Of a stretch of 64,000 nt of DNA, positions 25,088 through 37,022 are shown piece by piece (position 1 is the first letter of the stretch; the number at the start of each line of letters is the position of its first letter). Location of the stretch: the NCBI RefSeq assembly GCF_037975245.1, contig NC_092569.1, positions 10,091,001 to 10,155,000 on the forward strand, read 5' to 3'. Under the pieces are notes generated by a model that was given only the letters and a program-made list of their open reading frames with translations, made no database searches and was not told the origin of the DNA. The translations under genes were made by a program, and so were the position numbers. The stretch is from Apostichopus japonicus (taxonomy: Eukaryota; Echinodermata; Holothuroidea; Aspidochirotida; Stichopodidae).

Positions 25088-25890
25088 GTTGCTTTAGATT
25101 CATATAAAAATACAAGCGGCCGTTGAAGGTGAAGTCCAGTCGTGTCAAGTCTCGTCAAATGTGACGGCGAAGCGCTTCTGCGGGAACAAACTAAGAAATA
25201 CTAGGACTGGTCGCCAAGCAGTGCAGTGATGACAGTATACTGTATACTGTACTGTACGTACGTAGGTCTAAGGCATTGTGTTAGCGCCAAGCGCCAAGCG
25301 CGAACGAACCACCCTTTGTGAAAGAAAACTTGTCATTGGCTTAAAGTTTGAATCTTTCATTTGATATTATGTGGGGTTCTTTCTAATTTTTCAGATATGC
25401 ACCCATTTTCTGGAATACCAACTTTGAATCTTTTACATTTTTACCAATATTTATTACCACATCCACATTCTTGAAAGGCTGTATTCAGTGAATTAATGTA
25501 AAGTAGTGTTTTAGGAAATTTGTTTTTAACCAATGAGAAGTAAGAACACTTCTGAGACGTATAGTCTGCCATTATTCTCTCGGCGCGGCCTGGCTGCAAA
25601 CGTAACTTTTATTTCTAGTACGAATGAGTACATCATTGTAGAAAATTCTATAGAAGTCACAATGAAAAAAATGTTTCAGCTATGGTCGACGTTTAAGGGC
25701 CAGGCATTGTTATCATCCGTTGTGGGGATAAATGTATGCTGGCCGTGCGAAAAAGCACAAAACACTTAAACGTACACAATCATGACAAAAATATTGTTCC
25801 AGCTAGCTCAAGCTGTACTTCTAAGAATATTTTGTAAACAAGTGTCTCGAGAAATACTCACGTTTAGGCTCTATCAGTTTGAATTGTGAG

Positions 25891-26264
25891 CAAGGGCGTA
25901 GGAACCGGGGGGCTGGGGGGGGGGGGGGGGCGCCAGCCCCCCCAGTGAAAAATGTGGAGGGGCGGAAGTATCATTCCGCCCCCCCGGTTCGCAGGTCAGA
26001 AAACCCCTTTTTCATTTCCAAATGAGAAAAAAATCTCATTTGGAGCACCAAATTGCATCTAGGGCCAGTTGAAAATACAAAATTAAGTTTACAAAATGGA
26101 GTGGGTGTTGAAGTGTGCTATATTGCACCAAATTGCATCTGAGGCCACCTGGAAATGCAAAAAATTCCAAAGGGGAGGGGGACACCCCCTCCCCTTAAAC
26201 CCCTCCCCCAGGCCGGCCATCAGTCTTCAGCCCCCCCACTCAAAAGTACCTTCCTACGCCACTG
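25891..26264 (-). mobile_element. hAT MITE, copy 2 (374 bp, perfect TSD), nested in the CACTA element
   Basis: Inverted relative to the copies at 6263 and 57219. It starts CAAGGGCGTAGGAACC and ends TTCCTACGCCACTG. Both flanks carry ATTGTGAG (25883-25890 and 26265-26272). It inserted after the CACTA element was formed. It lies upstream of the accessory gene's first exon. Confidence 0.93.
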
Positions 26265-27665
26265 ATTGTGAGTCAAACCGTCTTCATGGGCCAATCCAGA
26301 AGGGGAGGGATTCAGTGTTTCGAGAAAATGATCGCAGTAGCTTATATACTTTCCGTTGTTTTGTTATGTACATAACGTACGGGACTACCTTCGTTGAGGG
26401 GGGGGGGGGGGGTTGGTCTGACGCAACACAAGCTAGCATGCTCGAAAAAGAGCGGCTGGTCTGAAGAAAAGGGTACCTTCTGATCGATGGGTTGCAAACC
26501 TTCACCCCGTCTCATACGCGCCCATGGTTAGACCTATGTAGATCTTATAGATAATTGTCTGCACCCCTTAATCAGGTGTTGGTATTTATAGGTTGGGCGC
26601 CGCTCCTTATCTGTTCATTACCTCAGGATCATTTGCTATTTTGACTGTATTAGTTAGTCTTGCCTTATTAAACTTTCACGAAACTTCATATAGGCCTATC
26701 CTACGACTCCATTCATATCCTCTCACCCCCACATAAGAAACAGTTATTATTTTACTAATAACCATGCAGACATTTCCACGGGGAAATTCGGGGATACTCC
26801 ATATATCTGTGCAGTTTGCCGTATATTTATAACACGATATAGGCTATTAATAAATAAATGTCAAGCTAAACAGCTGGCCTATTGTCGCCCCAATTCCTTT
26901 TGACAGTAATTTGCATTGGTTGTTGGGACTTTAGAAATTGGGCCTATAGTCGCCGGGGCAGCTCTGTGTTCCAAAATGTACATGTAGGGTACTATAGGGT
27001 GCATACAAATAATGACGGGCTAAGACCCGAAAATACTGGTAGTGATATATATTAACCCATGAACGAGTAAATTTATACTTCAGTACATAAATACTGGGTG
27101 ATAATTCCCCCAGGGTGGCATTTTAAACTAATCACAAGTGTATAGAACAAATACAACCACATGAAGTGTATAAATAGCTCTTATCTTGTGTGATTCTACC
27201 CTCTTACGATACTTCAAAATAAGTGTTGTTGGTGTTATACCCTTTTTGATTTAAAACAACATACTAAGAAGGGTTATTTTACACCTTGTTACTAAGGTAT
27301 ACATTATTCGTGCAAAGTACATGTTATGTGGGTAAAATTACCCTATTGGTTAAAAAGGGTACTTTTTTGAAAAGTGAGTGTAAAATAAGCACTGTAAATG
27401 TGTAAATGTACATAAATCATTGTGTCTTATTACACGCACAGTATGTAAATTTACCCACAAAGATCAGAAATACACAAACCGGCTTTACCTCGGGGTATAT
27501 GTACACGTTAATCGGGTAATGGCCAAGGCAATGGTTATGTTTACACTTTGTGATGGTATAACTACATTGTGGATGTTTATTATACACTTTTCCAGTGTTT
27601 AATAACAATCCATGTGTTAAAATACCTGACAACAGTGTAGAACTACCCGTTTATTTTTTAGAGTG

Positions 27666-27733
27666 TAGAGTCGTGCCTTGTGGTTCAATAGTAACTCCAG
27701 TAGTTGGTTCCTTTGATTCTTGCGATGTCTTAC
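27666..27733 (-). pseudogene. 5' portion of the stalk exon split by the CACTA element
   Basis: The acceptor tgttttctag precedes GTAAGACATCGCAAG. The exon encodes KTSQESKEPTTGVTIEPQ followed by GTTL, similar in composition to the 60-nt stalk exons. Read-through into the transposon adds HSKK and a stop, truncating the protein before the lectin domain. Entry phase 1 matches the upstream exon. Confidence 0.72.
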
Positions 27734-28490
27734 CTAGAAAACAGTATAGGAATGATGTTTATGGACAATTTTGTATTAATAGTAATAGTAAAAGTAAGAA
27801 AGTGGTATTAGATGGTGGAAAACAAGAATATCATTGACAACACAAATAAATTAACAGCTAAATAGATAACGTATTCCCCTCCAACCAGATAATAATATGT
27901 GCGTGTATTATAATTTACTAATCTAGTGGTCTTCTCTTCGTTATGATGTTATCTTAACAGACCAGAATTAAGATAAGCGGATATTTAAAAAGGCTGTCCA
28001 TATACACAGAATGTTGCTAATAATGCGAAAATTGTAATATCATACATCATTAAAAGGGGAGATATCTCATTGACCTATAATTTATATTTGCAAATCCACC
28101 CCCCCCCCAAAAAAAAAAATAACAATGATTGAAAGAATACTTTGAAATTGAGGTGAGAAGGATGAAATGTATTTGGTGACCGAAATTTGTTATATAAAGT
28201 TTAACTAGTGAAATCATGCACGCAGCTCATAAAGAGTTAAATTAATACTGTCAATTTCTATAACGAACCAACACATACCGATATTAGATGCTGTCTCTGA
28301 AGCAATTGTATTTTGTATTTAGTATTTTTGGATTAAATGAAAACTTAAACGAGCTAGGAAGACGTCAAGTTGGAAAACCACCTAATTCACAGGCACAAGA
28401 AAAACATCATTTTTGTGGCATGTTAAACTTCTTATAATATATAAAATAATAAGTTGACAACATTCTGTGTTCTGTTTACTTGTTACTTAC
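27734..28490. other. Intron between the Cys-rich exon and the split stalk exon
   Basis: AT-rich, with C and A runs near 28100. No other exon recognised. Confidence 0.5.
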
Positions 28491-28556
28491 TTGTACAAGG
28501 TGAAGGTAAACAGTGGCTTCCTTTACATGGAAATTTCGCAGCAAAATCACACAACT
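28491..28556 (-). CDS. Cys-rich 66-nt exon of the lectin gene
   Basis: The exon follows a long pyrimidine tract (tttcttcttgttttcttatt) ending gatag and ends ACAA|gtaagt. It is phase 1-1 and joins the split stalk exon by a Ser codon. It encodes cysteines spaced C-x7-C-x4-C-x4-C, ending SPC. This could be part of an EGF-like or other small disulphide module, but four cysteines are too few to name one. The exon before it, with the expected signal peptide, was not identified. Confidence 0.55.
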
Positions 28557-31500
28557 CTATCAATAAGAAAACAAGAAGAAACAAACCTCAGAAACAGCTA
28601 CACGAACAATCGGTAAAAAAATATTCAGCCACAAAATTAAATTATGATTAAAACAAGACAAGATAAGACAAGACAAAACGAAACAAACGAAACGCAAAAA
28701 AAAAGCAGAACAGAACAGAACAAAACAAAAAAATGCTTAAGATTTATGAAAATGGTTAAGTGTGAAGTAATGGTTATAAATATGGAATTCTTTACAAAGA
28801 AGTAAGTAAATAAGTAAATTTAAATAAAATGGATGGTATAGATAACCAATATTGAAATCGTCAACACATAAATTAAGTTACTGGTAGCAGTTCTCGTACT
28901 GCAAATCCCAGTCCATATAGTTTTCTGAACATGTCGAATTGACTGTACTGAGAGTAAAGAAAATTTTCCCGGTATGATGGCCAGTTATGTGGTATAACTT
29001 TAGACAACTAATCTATTTGGCAGTTTTGTGACATTGCTTCCCTGGTAAATATACCTAGAACTAGACTAAAGTTCTTACGAAACGTATTACGTAATCAGTC
29101 AGTCCATTAGAAATAATGCACTGTGTAACGACTGCACAAATTAAACCAAGACATGGGTATGATGTTGGGGAATATTTGAAGTCGGCAAACATTTGAAGAA
29201 AAAAAAAAAGGTTGATTTTTTGTGACGATTTTGTTGATGTTATCTATGGATGACTGGTGTATATATTCTCCCGTACATCGCGACACCCCCATTGACCGCT
29301 AACAGCAGATGAATCGATATGTTGGATAGTCTGCCTAACTTATTACGCGATAACAGTTAGCCTAACCTTAGACTTAGCATCGAGTCTACGATTAAAATCA
29401 ATCAACTTTAACCTTTAAAATACGAATATCGTACGCGAACTACAGTATACTCGGTATTATATATCTTATAGATGAAAGGGTGATAAAACACTCACAACTC
29501 TGCCATTAAGTAACATAGGATTGTCATATATCAATAGCCCTAGGAAGTATAAACAGCATATTCCCAGATACCAACTGGTGTGACTATAATATCACAAGAA
29601 AACTCCAATTATACATGCAGAAGTTAATAAAATATAGGTAAGCCCGCCGATGGTTTATAGTTTACAATCAATTTTCTGCAATCTAGACGGAGAAATATGT
29701 AGGGAGGGGTAGTTATGTTCATATTCAAGCAGCTGGAGTACTCATAAAAGTGAATTAATCTTGAAGAACCCTTGCTTGAAATTTGCTGAAAGTTGCCTTA
29801 CTCACGTTGCTCTTATAGTTTACAAGGTTGCCAAAATAAGCCATTAGAAAAACTTCAAACCTTCTGCAGTATGTCTAAGAATGATGTGATGTAGAAAAGT
29901 GGAAGTCTACATAGTTAATCGAACAGAAAAAAAAACAGAACAGGATGTACTTCATGTATGCCCAAACCCCTCAACCAAGATAGCCTGACAACCCAATGGG
30001 GGAATTTAAATGACTCAACATATTCTTATCTTATTATCATGTAAAAATATATACTTACTTCCGGCATCCGTCATATCGATGAGGATTAGTGCCAAATTAT
30101 TATCATTATCTCCTTATACAGGAGATAAAGTTTGGCGTATAGCGACTCCCGGTATATTCAGTAGATATATTTTCAACTGTTTCTTATTTGATTAACGTGG
30201 TAACCTTTTATTTATTCCCAGCTAAAGCAGACGCGCTATTGTTACTAGACAGGCTCTTTATGCATTCGAAAAGTAATTAAAAAAGAGGTTGAATGTTAAC
30301 AAAATATCACTGAAACGCATATGCTCGTTATTTCGAAGCAATGAATGGAGTTGAAGTGTAAGTATTGTAATGACTCTGAATAGAGAGACTGGTTAATTAC
30401 CTACCTTACAGCAGATATATTAATGATAAAATAGATTGAAGCAAATCATTAAAAAGAGGACTGACTTAGAGGTTTAATGACAATTTTTCAATGAGCATCC
30501 ATTTTTTTCTTTTCAGAATCACCTTTGTTCTTAAACAAATATCAGTATACCAATATTATGTAGATAAAAAATTTGGTCCAAAAGTGGTTATAAGCTTTGA
30601 AAATGCTTATATGTTTGCTACTTGTACATGATGTCAGATTTATCGTGTCATAAAGTCTTCAATGACGAATAAATGAGGCGCCTTGCCGTGGGCAGACAAA
30701 GAGTAATTTTCGCTATCACAGTAAATATCAAATCAGTGTACCAGCCTACTCTGTATGTCTTTAGTACTTTGGGCATGTATTATGTCTGTATAGTAATCAT
30801 TCTATCTGCTGAACATTTTCAATGTGATTCTTTCCAGGCACAAAATTATATTCCTGAACAGTGTTAGCACCATAACTCGCAACATGTCTTGTAGGGCCTA
30901 ACTTTCTGTTATTCAGTCGATATATATATGTACCTTGTATGCTAGATGAGACTAGTAACTAGGTACAGCACATTGTTTTTGACAGTAGGTTATTAATTAG
31001 GACAAACATATTACAGTGTTGTATTAGTGAAAAAGCACCAAGTCAAGTTTACTTTCTCGCTGTATCTGAGGTCTACAAAATATTACTAATTTAATGCGGC
31101 GATCTAAACAAAAATAAGATCTCTAAAACTTTTGGCAATTCCCTATATATTTGAATATAGATTATTTTCATAAATGTTATTTATATAGGACGTCTATTAC
31201 AATAAAATGACGTTTTGACAAAAATGATTAGGATTTCGATAAAATATGATGTTTTTTATTTGTGATTTATTCTTTGAAAATATAAACTCAGGACCAGGAG
31301 AGTCTGGCCGATATATAGTAATACCATGTAACATTACAGTTATAATGAAATTTGCTCCAAATTTTGCTTTGCCAATATGTAATTCTTCATTTGATATCAG
31401 AGAGGAATAAGTCATTTGCGTTTCCAGGTTTAACAAATTTGCCGTTTCATCGTCAATTGTTGACTCTAATTTTCAGCTTGTTGGGTCTTAGGAAAAAAGG

Positions 31501-34500
31501 TACAAATGAAAGAGGGAGGGCGGAGGCTCCACATTTCATAGTCATTCGGGGAATTTCCTACATTCAGGGAAAAATGAATTCTTTGGGTGGACAACCTTCC
31601 CCCCACACCCCCACACTTTATAATTTTAAACAAGAAAAGAAAACGTATTTTTCAGCACATGCATGTGTTTAGAGCTACACACTTTCAATCTATTAATAGC
31701 CTATACCTCGCAGTGCACCATTTTACGTCCAAGGTTTTCTTTCTATAAACCCCCCTTACTTTAACGACACTCCTCCATATACAATCCTTTATTCGCATAT
31801 GGCCGTTCCATAAGTGAGTAAAGCATACGTTTAGTTGGTTCTGTTCATGTAAAATAATTATTTTCATAAAAAAGAATCTTCCTTTGTTGCTTTCTATTTG
31901 GTATCGAACCAATCTGGTTTCACGTTGTATTGGTTAGTTCAGTATGTAGAGCACAAGGCACAAGGCTTATGGGCATCAGTATAATCTAAAACTGAAAAGA
32001 CAAACATATTTGCATTGGCTTCAACGTGCCGCTCGGAAGCCTTATTTTGCGTGTAGAAAGGTGTACTTTGTAGTAAAGCGTTTCTATTGGACGATTTCTG
32101 TCGTATTTATTTCAGGTTTGGATGTAGTTTCGTTGTGACCAGGCAGCGTTAATGAACTTAACAGTTCTTCTAGTTAGATTTTTTACTATGACCAATCTCA
32201 ATGCGAAATAATTGTGTAAAACGGTCTTAGTTTGGCAGTGAGTTCACGAACTTTTGTCTGGATCGGCTTTTGATCTCAATTTGTGTAGTCTCTTCCACCA
32301 GTTTCAGCATAGCTAGGCGTTAAAAGTAACGTTCGACTTTCGTCACGTTTATGATTATGAAAACTCGAACAAACCTATTACATGCCTATATGTTGTCTAA
32401 GCCAGCAACGGTTGGGTAGAATAGGGTTCGTTAACACAACAACGTGAAGAATACCAGTCAGAATACCAACACACTTAAGATGGCAAAAAAATCTCCTTAG
32501 TTATTTCTTAAGGCATTTTCCTACTGGCTATCAGTCATAATTTGCAAAGTATAGAACAATTTAAAAGTTTTGAGACAAGTTTGCTGTTGTTGCTACTAGG
32601 ATTTTTGGAGATAAATGCTCCTACAACTTCAGATTTTCAGTGTTTCAAGTTTAAATTTCATACTGCAAAGAAACATGACTTTCCAATGCGCAATTACGTA
32701 GCACCATGTATCTGCCTAACTGCCTAACCATTGTTCATAGAAAGTATTGATGTTGCAGATCTATACGTTGGAGACTTGAACAACAATCATAGGTCTATTG
32801 GCGAGTGAAATTGGGCGAATAGATTTTTAGCCACGGTCGCCAAATAGCGAGTACTTTTAAAAATATTTGTCGAGGCATTAAAACATGATTTCTCATGGTA
32901 CAATTCATGGATACTTTTCACACATAGTAAATGGATTTGCCATTTTGGGGTACAAGAATCCTATTGCTTGTGAGGTCAAATCTCCTTTTGGTCACCAGAG
33001 GTCAAACTCTGAAAAACCTATTGCATGATATCTAACGATGGAAATTGTGGATACATCGAATACTTGGTGTGTGGATTCATAACATTGAGTACAATACTCC
33101 TATTGTTTTTGGTGAAGGTGTGTATAGCCACGCAAAGTAGACTAACCTGTATTTATCATGCCATGCATAGTGGTAGTGTAACAGCTAGTTCTGGTTATAC
33201 TAACAAGCAGAAGTCTAGTGCATTGAAGTCATCGAAACCATTATGCATTTTGCATTCTGGTTTACATTCATATTCTATTTTTAATGGTAATATAATTAGC
33301 CTTATACTTTTAAGCTCAATATACACTCTCGTGTTCATAATTTGCGTGTACCGAATTCTATATCTCCATTTTTTACTATCATTTTCCATTTTTAATGGTA
33401 AAATACTTAGTCTATTACTTTTAAGCTCAATATACGTTTTCGTATTTAAAAAAAAAACATCGTTTAGCGCTTGTTGTCATAGAATATGGTCCATTTTTTA
33501 TTATCAAGATGCTACAAAGAAAAAAGTGTCGTATGTTTACATTTCCTTGCAGTATTATCATATATTAATTATAACATCGATCAAAACATGCCCATAAAAA
33601 CGTTTGCCTACTGTGTTCCTGTCATACATGGATACTAATGTAAATAATGGTTGCCACAAAATCTTTTGCAGTTGATTAACTACACCGGCAGTGTCGACTC
33701 TTTCTCGATCAGGCGACGTGATAAAAGATGTAATGACCCTTTTTGAATAGAAATTTAAATTTACATAACAATACAAGCTGCATATAGAGTATTATAAATA
33801 TACAAAAAGAACACGAAGACGTGGCATATGTTTTCTCTTCGTTTACAGATAAGTCTTAACTTATAAGGTTGCATGCACTCTGTGTTGCCGTTACCACGAG
33901 GTGGTTGACTAGTTTTGTATTCCATCCACGAAGAAATTATAATCCTCATGTTTTCATGGTAATCGCAACAGGAACTATCGACTTAGGCAGACCCTTCGGA
34001 ACTTTGGAGATATAAAACTTCACAAACTGTTAGATTATGTTTTTTCTTTTGCAAGCACAACCTTTTCTTTTAAGCTCTTGGTATCTAGTATCGACATATC
34101 GTTAGGAACAATCCATTAACACGAGTCGTACTTTACTTATCCTTTCCGAAGACAAGGAGAATATAAAAGATGGTGATGGCGTGTGTGTGGTTAAAGTAGG
34201 ACGCATTACCTATCCCACCAAATTATCCCGTGATGTGCATTTCATACTGGTAAACGTCAAACATGGTCAAATGTGTGCGTAAATGCGTTTCGCAAACTAT
34301 TCCTTACCAATGTTGTAATAAGTTAAAACGTCAGACGTCTGAGGTCAAGAGTCATATAAACAAAACAGCACTCATCAAAATGACAAATATAGCCAGTAAC
34401 CAAGACCGCAAAAGCATAGATAAACGCTTTCAGTGTAAAAAAAAAACGTGCTCTTTTGATCTTGAATACTCGTCAGCTCCGTTAACTCGATTACAATCGT

Positions 34501-36330
34501 AGTAACATTCAGGCCTACTTATTCAGCTACTTAGTTTGGCAGATACAATTAGCTAGTTTTAGCCTATAGCCTATAACAAGCCTATAGTTGGCCACTGCGT
34601 ACTAAAATACATATAGCCTACTTAACCGCACTCGATGGAGTGTCACGAACCGTATGCACAACGACGTCGACAACCTGCGTTCTCATCCTTTCCATGATTC
34701 GTCATAAGTTGTTGCACAAACGGCATGTTATGAAGCTAAGCTAGCAATCGTACGTGACACGCGCTTCCTATAAATAATTATTAAACTGCCAATACACTGC
34801 GATAACGATATTTGTTTTTAAGGCCACTGCGCATCTGGCTGCCGTACCAAATATGAAAGTTTATATTGTCCATCAGTTAAGTTCGTCAATTGTATTAAAG
34901 TCCAGACATTGCATGGACAATAAACAAGAATCATCTTCCTGGTAACATTGTAGAAGAGCACTATTTTTGTTTTCCTGATAAAATATGTAAAAGAACATGT
35001 ACAGAATTCAAACAGGAAACAAAATCTGCTGATAATATGATATCATTTGATAATGTTGAAACTGGGAAAACATTGCACCAGATCGCATCTAAGGACCTTC
35101 AATTGTTCAAAAATTTCTCAAAGGGAGGGAACCCTCCTCCCCTTACCCCTCTCCCCTATAAATCGCAACATGCCCGCCCCCTGCAAAGTCATGGCTACCT
35201 CGCTGCTTCAACTGACATGCTCTACCCACCATATGAAAACTGCTGTCTTAGCACATTGAATATTTTGTCTATGTGACCGCTTACATTTTGAGATAGTAGT
35301 TTAGTTTAACGCTCCACTAAACTTGGTATCTTCCAGCTTCACCCATGAACTTCTAAAATGCCTTAAAATCACCTTCACTCCTCTCGACGTATTGACCATC
35401 AGTAGTTTATGTCAGCCTGTTCAATATCCAAGCATAGAAAAGAATTATGTATGACTGAAAATATATAACAAAAGTAACTTCAGTAGGTAGTCCATTTAGA
35501 ACTATTTAACGACGGGTAACTTTCCAGGCTGATCGAAATATTACTGTAGTATGATAACTACAGTGTATTAATTATTGTAAAATGCCAAAGGTTACGAGAT
35601 AATAGGAAGTCAAATGACAAATTGATCAACATGCTGCGGAAAAGCTTTCAACAATCAAATGCATTTTGAGTATTACGGTATTTTTGTAATTATAATACAG
35701 ACGGACTTCAATTTGTTCGGTAGGCTATATGTACCTGGGCTAAGGTTGTACCTGCGTGGTTTACGAGTTCATAGGGTCAGAGGTCAATTGTCAAACATAC
35801 TAAAACAGCTCTTTAGCGCATATTTAAATGACAAACTGGCCACACGGTATCGATATTTCAGTACCCGAAGAAGTCCATATTGAATGATGTGTTAGTTTGT
35901 GGTAATGATGTCCCATAAGCTGTGTGTATAGTATCTAACGGGGATGATTAAATTGGGGGGGGGGGGGGGAATGGGGTGCTTCACACTTCCATAATCAGTC
36001 GGAGAATTTTGTCAAACTTGAAAGGTATTTATTTGCACAACCTTACTTTAATACCTTATTAAAGACCCAATGTATACATTAAATATGCCTCAGAATGCAC
36101 TATTTGATCTCTTAACTGTTTTTAATTTTCTTCCGAGGTGAAAGCCAAATTCGAAAACGAATCCAAAGACCACACAGCCATCCCCTGATTCGTAAAAATA
36201 AGTGGTTCCGTCTACGCCTTTTTAACAAATTATCAGGCCTCTATCTAAGTCGGTGAAGGAAAAATTTGGAATGTACACAACCACCCTGTGCACTACACTG
36301 ATATGACTATGTGTATGAACATTGTTCCCC
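28557..36330. other. No host gene recognised; low-complexity patches and old repeats
   Basis: AT-rich sequence without a supported exon chain. It contains an A-rich aagacaagac/aaacgaaac patch (about 28655-28735), a C/G-rich patch near 31600, a truncated hAT core B in inverse orientation (about 35073-35165) and a G-run at about 35955-35970. The missing signal-peptide exon of the lectin gene may lie here. Confidence 0.45.
33270..33449 (+). repeat. Two-copy AT-rich direct repeat, about 112-bp spacing
   Basis: atttttaatggtaatataat at about 33275 and atttttaatggtaaaatact at about 33387 start two similar segments, each containing acttttaagctcaatatac. An open frame of 190 codons (33025-33597) spans the pair and translates to hydrophobic repeats. 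I do not consider it a supported gene. Confidence 0.7.
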
Positions 36331-36395
36331 TACTCCTCCTTCTCCTCCTCCTCCTCCTCCTCCTCCTCCTCCTCCTCCTCCTCCTCCTCCTCCTC
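36331..36395. repeat. (CTC)n microsatellite
   Basis: Near-perfect CTC/TCC trinucleotide repeat. The poly-Leu frame across it has no other coding support. Confidence 0.97.
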
Positions 36396-36636
36396 GTCAT
36401 CATCATTCTTATTCTTGAAATAGTATGGATTTTGCCAAAGCCAAAACACGCCGTCAGAAAGAAGGTGAGCTCCTGTCAAAGATTTCTACTTTGGAACAGG
36501 AGTTGTATATTCCGACAAAGCTGTTATTCGCTCACAATTAAAGAAAGCCAACAATGAGCTACTAGGATATTTATAATTATTTAAGCTTCAGGGGACATTC
36601 GTTAGGTCAAGGGCTAGATGGGTTGAGGGGAGGGGA

Positions 36637-37022
36637 CAGTGGCGGAGCTAGGGGTATTGGTCAGGAGGGGCGAGAATGGTCTGTAGGGGCGCTTCCGACA
36701 CTATCTAAGCGGAGCGCCACTACAGGTTGGCGCGTAGCGTACAGACATTTTTTGAGTAAAGATACTCCCTAGATCGCCGGAAATGACCCTTTCCGGGCCT
36801 GGCTAATTTGCAGATAAACAAAGAATAAATAGGTGTCATCGCTAAATTACACCAACAAAATATGACAAATGTCAATAGGTATATGAGAGCGCAATAAAAA
36901 AGTCAATAATCGCGAATAAGTAAAAAGTGGTAAAGAGCTGAAAAGGGCGCCAGCAGTACATTTGAGTCCGTCAGGGGGGGGGGGGGCATCCGCCCCCTGA
37001 CTGTATGGACGCTCCGCCACTG
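36637..37022. mobile_element. Non-autonomous hAT element carrying core A (386 bp)
   Basis: The termini are cagtggcggagctagggg and, inverted, cagtggcggagcgtcc. Flanking 8-mers are GGAGGGGA and GGAGGGGG (7/8). Core A (ctatctaagcggagcgccac ... ggttggcgcgtagcgtac) starts near 36702, which ties that repeat to hAT elements. No coding capacity. Confidence 0.7.

Larger units (their letters stand above)
12339..27665 (-). mobile_element. Full-length CACTA/EnSpm-like (CMC) transposon, 15.3 kb
   Basis: The left terminus is CACTGTAAAAACTAAAAGGG. The right terminus, inverted, is CACTCTAAAAAATAAACGGG. Both are flanked by TA (12337-12338 and 27666-27667), consistent with a 2-bp target duplication. The element carries a 77-bp subterminal array at its left end, a transposase ORF with paired C2H2 fingers, and a multi-exon accessory gene. 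All genes read on the minus strand. CMC elements (CACTA, Mirage, Chapaev) have CAC-starting termini and short duplications. It contains a younger nested hAT MITE at 25891-26264. The transposase has a 1-nt frameshift, so this copy is probably non-autonomous. Confidence 0.88.
8116..28556 (-). pseudogene. Fibrinogen-related lectin gene interrupted by a CACTA transposon
   Basis: The exons, in transcript order, are 28491-28556, 27666-27733 plus 12336-12338 (split), 11607-11666, 11258-11317, 10885-10944, 10482-10541, 9666-9787, 8870-9134 and 8116-8417. All exons before the fibrinogen domain are phase 1-1, and the phases join through to the stop. The product would be a Cys-rich segment, a Thr/Ser/Pro-rich stalk and a C-terminal fibrinogen domain, the plan of FREP/ficolin-type secreted pattern-recognition lectins. 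Two lesions suggest it is broken: a 15.3-kb transposon in a stalk exon, and CG instead of AG before the exon at 9134. The signal-peptide exon was not found, so the true 5' limit is unknown. The gene could still function if the transposon is spliced out or if this is one allele. Confidence 0.65.

Noticed and set aside
33025-33597. 190-codon hydrophobic open frame
   Set aside because: Very AT-rich, made largely of a direct repeat, and no recognised family; likely chance, though not excluded.
36288-36557. Poly-Leu open frame
   Set aside because: Translation of a CTC microsatellite without splice or family support.
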